Shown piece by piece: positions 41,890-43,461 of a DNA stretch of 43,461 nucleotides. A program made the translations under genes and the position numbers. Origin of the DNA: Pseudomonas sp. PICF141. Lineage in GTDB: Bacteria > Pseudomonadota > Gammaproteobacteria > Pseudomonadales > Pseudomonadaceae. The stretch's first letter is position 1, and every line of letters begins with the position of its first letter. The stretch lies in NCBI RefSeq assembly GCF_002286815.1, contig NZ_MUNM01000038.1, positions 1-43,461 on the forward strand, read 5' to 3'. A model generated the notes under the pieces. The model was not told where the DNA came from and searched no databases. It saw only the letters and a list, made by a program, of their open reading frames with translations.

Positions 41890-42059
41890 CGTACACCCTA
41901 AGTTCCGGGCCTGTCCGGCGGGCGGTCTTACACCGAACTTGCCGCGCACCACTCGCCAATCCAAAGCAGCTGACAACCGCCTCCAAGGCAGCGTATGACG
42001 CCGCCGGTCAGCTTTCGATAATCGCCTCCGACATCAAGTCCCCCGTTGCGGAGCGCGTC

Positions 42060-43244
42060 ATGCACAACAATAAGAATTTCAAGCATCGTTTCTTGCCAGC
42101 CCTCATCGCCAGCGTGTCGTCCCTTGGCCTGAGCTCAATGGCCGAAGCCGAGATCATGCTGTACGACAAGGACCAGACCACGTTCTCCACGGATGGCTAC
42201 ATCAACGCCTTCTATGTGAACAGCGATGTGGACCGGGCCGGCGAGCAGTACGACCGGCGCCAGGCGCGGGTGAAGATGGGATTTCTGCCCAACTACCTGG
42301 GCTTCAACATGGGCAAGCAGGTCGATGATCTTAAACTCGGCGCCCGCGCCTCGTTCTGGGTGACCATCAACGACAGCGAAACCAACGGCACCGACACCGC
42401 CATCGACGTGCGTCAGTTCTACGGCACGGTGGCCAACCCAGAATGGGGCGAGGTGCTGGTCGGCAAGGACTTCGGTCTGTTTGCCCGCTCCAACATCCTG
42501 CTCGACGAATTGCTTGCCGGCTATGGCCAGGTCAGCGATACCTTGGGCCTGGTGGACGGCGGCGGGGTGTCGTTCGGCAACATCGGCAGCGGTTATCCGT
42601 ACCCGTTCCCGACGTCGCAGATCACCTATCGCACCCCGGTGATGGACGGCTTGCGGGTGGCGGTCGGGATCATGGACCCGGTCGATACCAACGACAGCAG
42701 CGCGACGGGCAAGGCCTATCAGGAGAATCCGCGCACCGAGAGCGAGATCACCTATCAGTTCGACCTTGGTGGGGCGAAGATTTACAGCTGGCTCAACGGC
42801 AGCTACCAGACGTCGGACAATACCGATTCCAGCGTCGAATCCGTCACCTCCAAAGGCGTCGGTTACGGGGTGCAGGCGAAGATGGGCGGGCTGTCGTTGA
42901 CCGGTTCCGGTTTCCAGGCCAAAGGCATCAACCCGTTCTTCACTAACAACGCCGGCGAGCCGACCCTGCGCAATGTCGACAGCGACGGTTACCTGTTGCA
43001 GGGCTCCTACAAACTGGGCAAAAACCGCCTGGCCCTGTCTTACGGCAAGACCGAGGACGACGGCAACGGCGTGGTCGGCAGCGGCGCTGATTACGAGACC
43101 CGTGGCATTGCGCTGTTCCATGACGTCAACGACAACCTGAAGCTGGTGGCCGAGTACAACCAGTTCGAAATCAATGGCCACGACACCACCGACCAGAATG
43201 AAGACACCGATACCTTTGCGGTGGGGGCGGTGTTGACCTGGTAA
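42060..43244 (+). CDS. Outer-membrane porin (general Gram-negative type)
   Basis: A 394-residue beta-barrel porin. A signal peptide (~30 residues) ends near 'SSMAEA'. The mature part alternates amphipathic strands with Gly/Asp-rich turns ('LGFNMGKQVDDLKLGARASF', 'VRQFYGTVANPEWGEVLVGK', 'GYGVQAKMGGLSLTGSGFQA', 'DYETRGIALFHDVNDNLKLV'). The C-terminal residue is tryptophan ('AVGAVLTW'), the aromatic end used for BAM-dependent insertion. It is not OprD- or OprF-like. Substrate unknown. GGAG lies upstream of the ATG. It is a single gene after the sulfide locus. Confidence 0.88.
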   Translation: MHNNKNFKHRFLPALIASVSSLGLSSMAEAEIMLYDKDQTTFSTDGYINAFYVNSDVDRAGEQYDRRQARVKMGFLPNYLGFNMGKQVDDLKLGARASFWVTINDSETNGTDTAIDVRQFYGTVANPEWGEVLVGKDFGLFARSNILLDELLAGYGQVSDTLGLVDGGGVSFGNIGSGYPYPFPTSQITYRTPVMDGLRVAVGIMDPVDTNDSSATGKAYQENPRTESEITYQFDLGGAKIYSWLNGSYQTSDNTDSSVESVTSKGVGYGVQAKMGGLSLTGSGFQAKGINPFFTNNAGEPTLRNVDSDGYLLQGSYKLGKNRLALSYGKTEDDGNGVVGSGADYETRGIALFHDVNDNLKLVAEYNQFEINGHDTTDQNEDTDTFAVGAVLTW

Positions 43245-43273
43245 CCGGCTGAACCACTGTGGCGTGGAAGCTT

Positions 43274-43344
43274 GCCTGTGTGCCAGGGCTGCCTATGTGC
43301 CAGGGGCTACCTGTGTGCCACGGGCTACCTGTGTGCCACGGGCT
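43274..43344. repeat. Tandem ~18-bp repeats
   Basis: Four near-identical units of (G/A)CCTGTGTGCCA(C/G)GGGCT run head to tail from 43274, then merge into TGTGGCGAGGGG, the tip of the REP family seen at 7650 and 25961. Confidence 0.75.
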
Positions 43345-43461
43345 GCCTGTGGCGAGGGGGGGTGCCCCCCGTCGGGTGCGGAGCGCGCCCCCCCTCTGGG
43401 CGCGCCCCCCCCCCCCCCCGCGGGGCCGGTGTGCCGCGCCACCGGGGGGCACCCCCTCCCC
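43345..43461. other. Low-confidence GC homopolymer end
   Basis: A REP-like start (CCTGTGGCGAGGGGG) passes into long G and C runs, including 15 consecutive C at ~43405-43419. This looks like a poorly resolved contig end; no gene is supported. Confidence 0.6.

Noticed and set aside
39742..41976. 744-codon open frame antisense to SQR and TauE genes
   Set aside because: Same reason: both sense genes carry clear catalytic or family motifs, and the antisense product is low-complexity with no ribosome site.
43274..43344. 18-bp repeats as a CRISPR array or iterons
   Set aside because: Units abut with no spacers, no cas or replication gene is near, and the unit resembles a REP arm tip.

Overview
The window reads as chromosomal DNA of a Pseudomonas of the P. 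fluorescens group. It is GC-rich, has typical Pseudomonas gene sets (cynR/cynS/cynT, bkdR-bkdA1A2B-lpdV, a BigR-type sulfide locus, AlkC) and is dotted with several families of Pseudomonas REP-type palindromes. I see no rRNA, tRNA, CRISPR array, integrase or complete insertion sequence. The last ~110 bases are long C/G runs that look like an unreliable contig end.

Layout. 1-3.0 kb: a BON-domain protein, then cyanate detoxification (carbonic anhydrase, cyanase, divergent CynR). 3.0-7.7 kb: small hypothetical genes, a GNAT acetyltransferase, DNA topoisomerase III, a DUF427 protein and two decayed gene remnants. 7.8-12.3 kb: an MHS-type transporter and a GMC oxidoreductase with a divergent LysR regulator. 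12.4-13.3 kb: a secreted starch-binding-domain (CBM20) protein and a DUF4287 protein. 13.5-19.8 kb: a tight seven-gene leftward operon. In transcription order it encodes a thermostable-hemolysin-family protein, an AMP-dependent ligase, a heme-oxygenase-like diiron oxidase, an SDR, an exported TPR protein, and a QseB/PmrA-type response regulator with its QseC-like sensor kinase. 20-25.9 kb: a frameshifted cytochrome b561, AlkC, a Kef-type K+/H+ antiporter, a TTG-started hypothetical gene, a PAS-GGDEF diguanylate cyclase and an FKBP. 26.3-31.1 kb: DmeF-type metal efflux, an unusual P450 with a divergent ArsR-type regulator, and a LysE exporter with a divergent LysR. 31.2-38.1 kb: IlvE plus the complete branched-chain keto-acid dehydrogenase operon with BkdR. 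38.2-41.9 kb: persulfide dioxygenase, BigR-like regulator, sulfide:quinone oxidoreductase and TauE-type exporter. 42.1-43.2 kb: an outer-membrane porin.

The most interesting part is the 13.5-19.8 kb operon. Its enzyme set (acyltransferase-like protein, adenylating ligase, diiron oxidase, reductase) looks like a small lipid or fatty-acid-derived pathway of unknown product. It is co-transcribed with its own two-component system. Directly upstream lies a symmetric array of four CTTAAG-like hexamers at 19863-19902, spaced as expected for a PmrA/QseB-class regulator, which suggests a self-regulated module.
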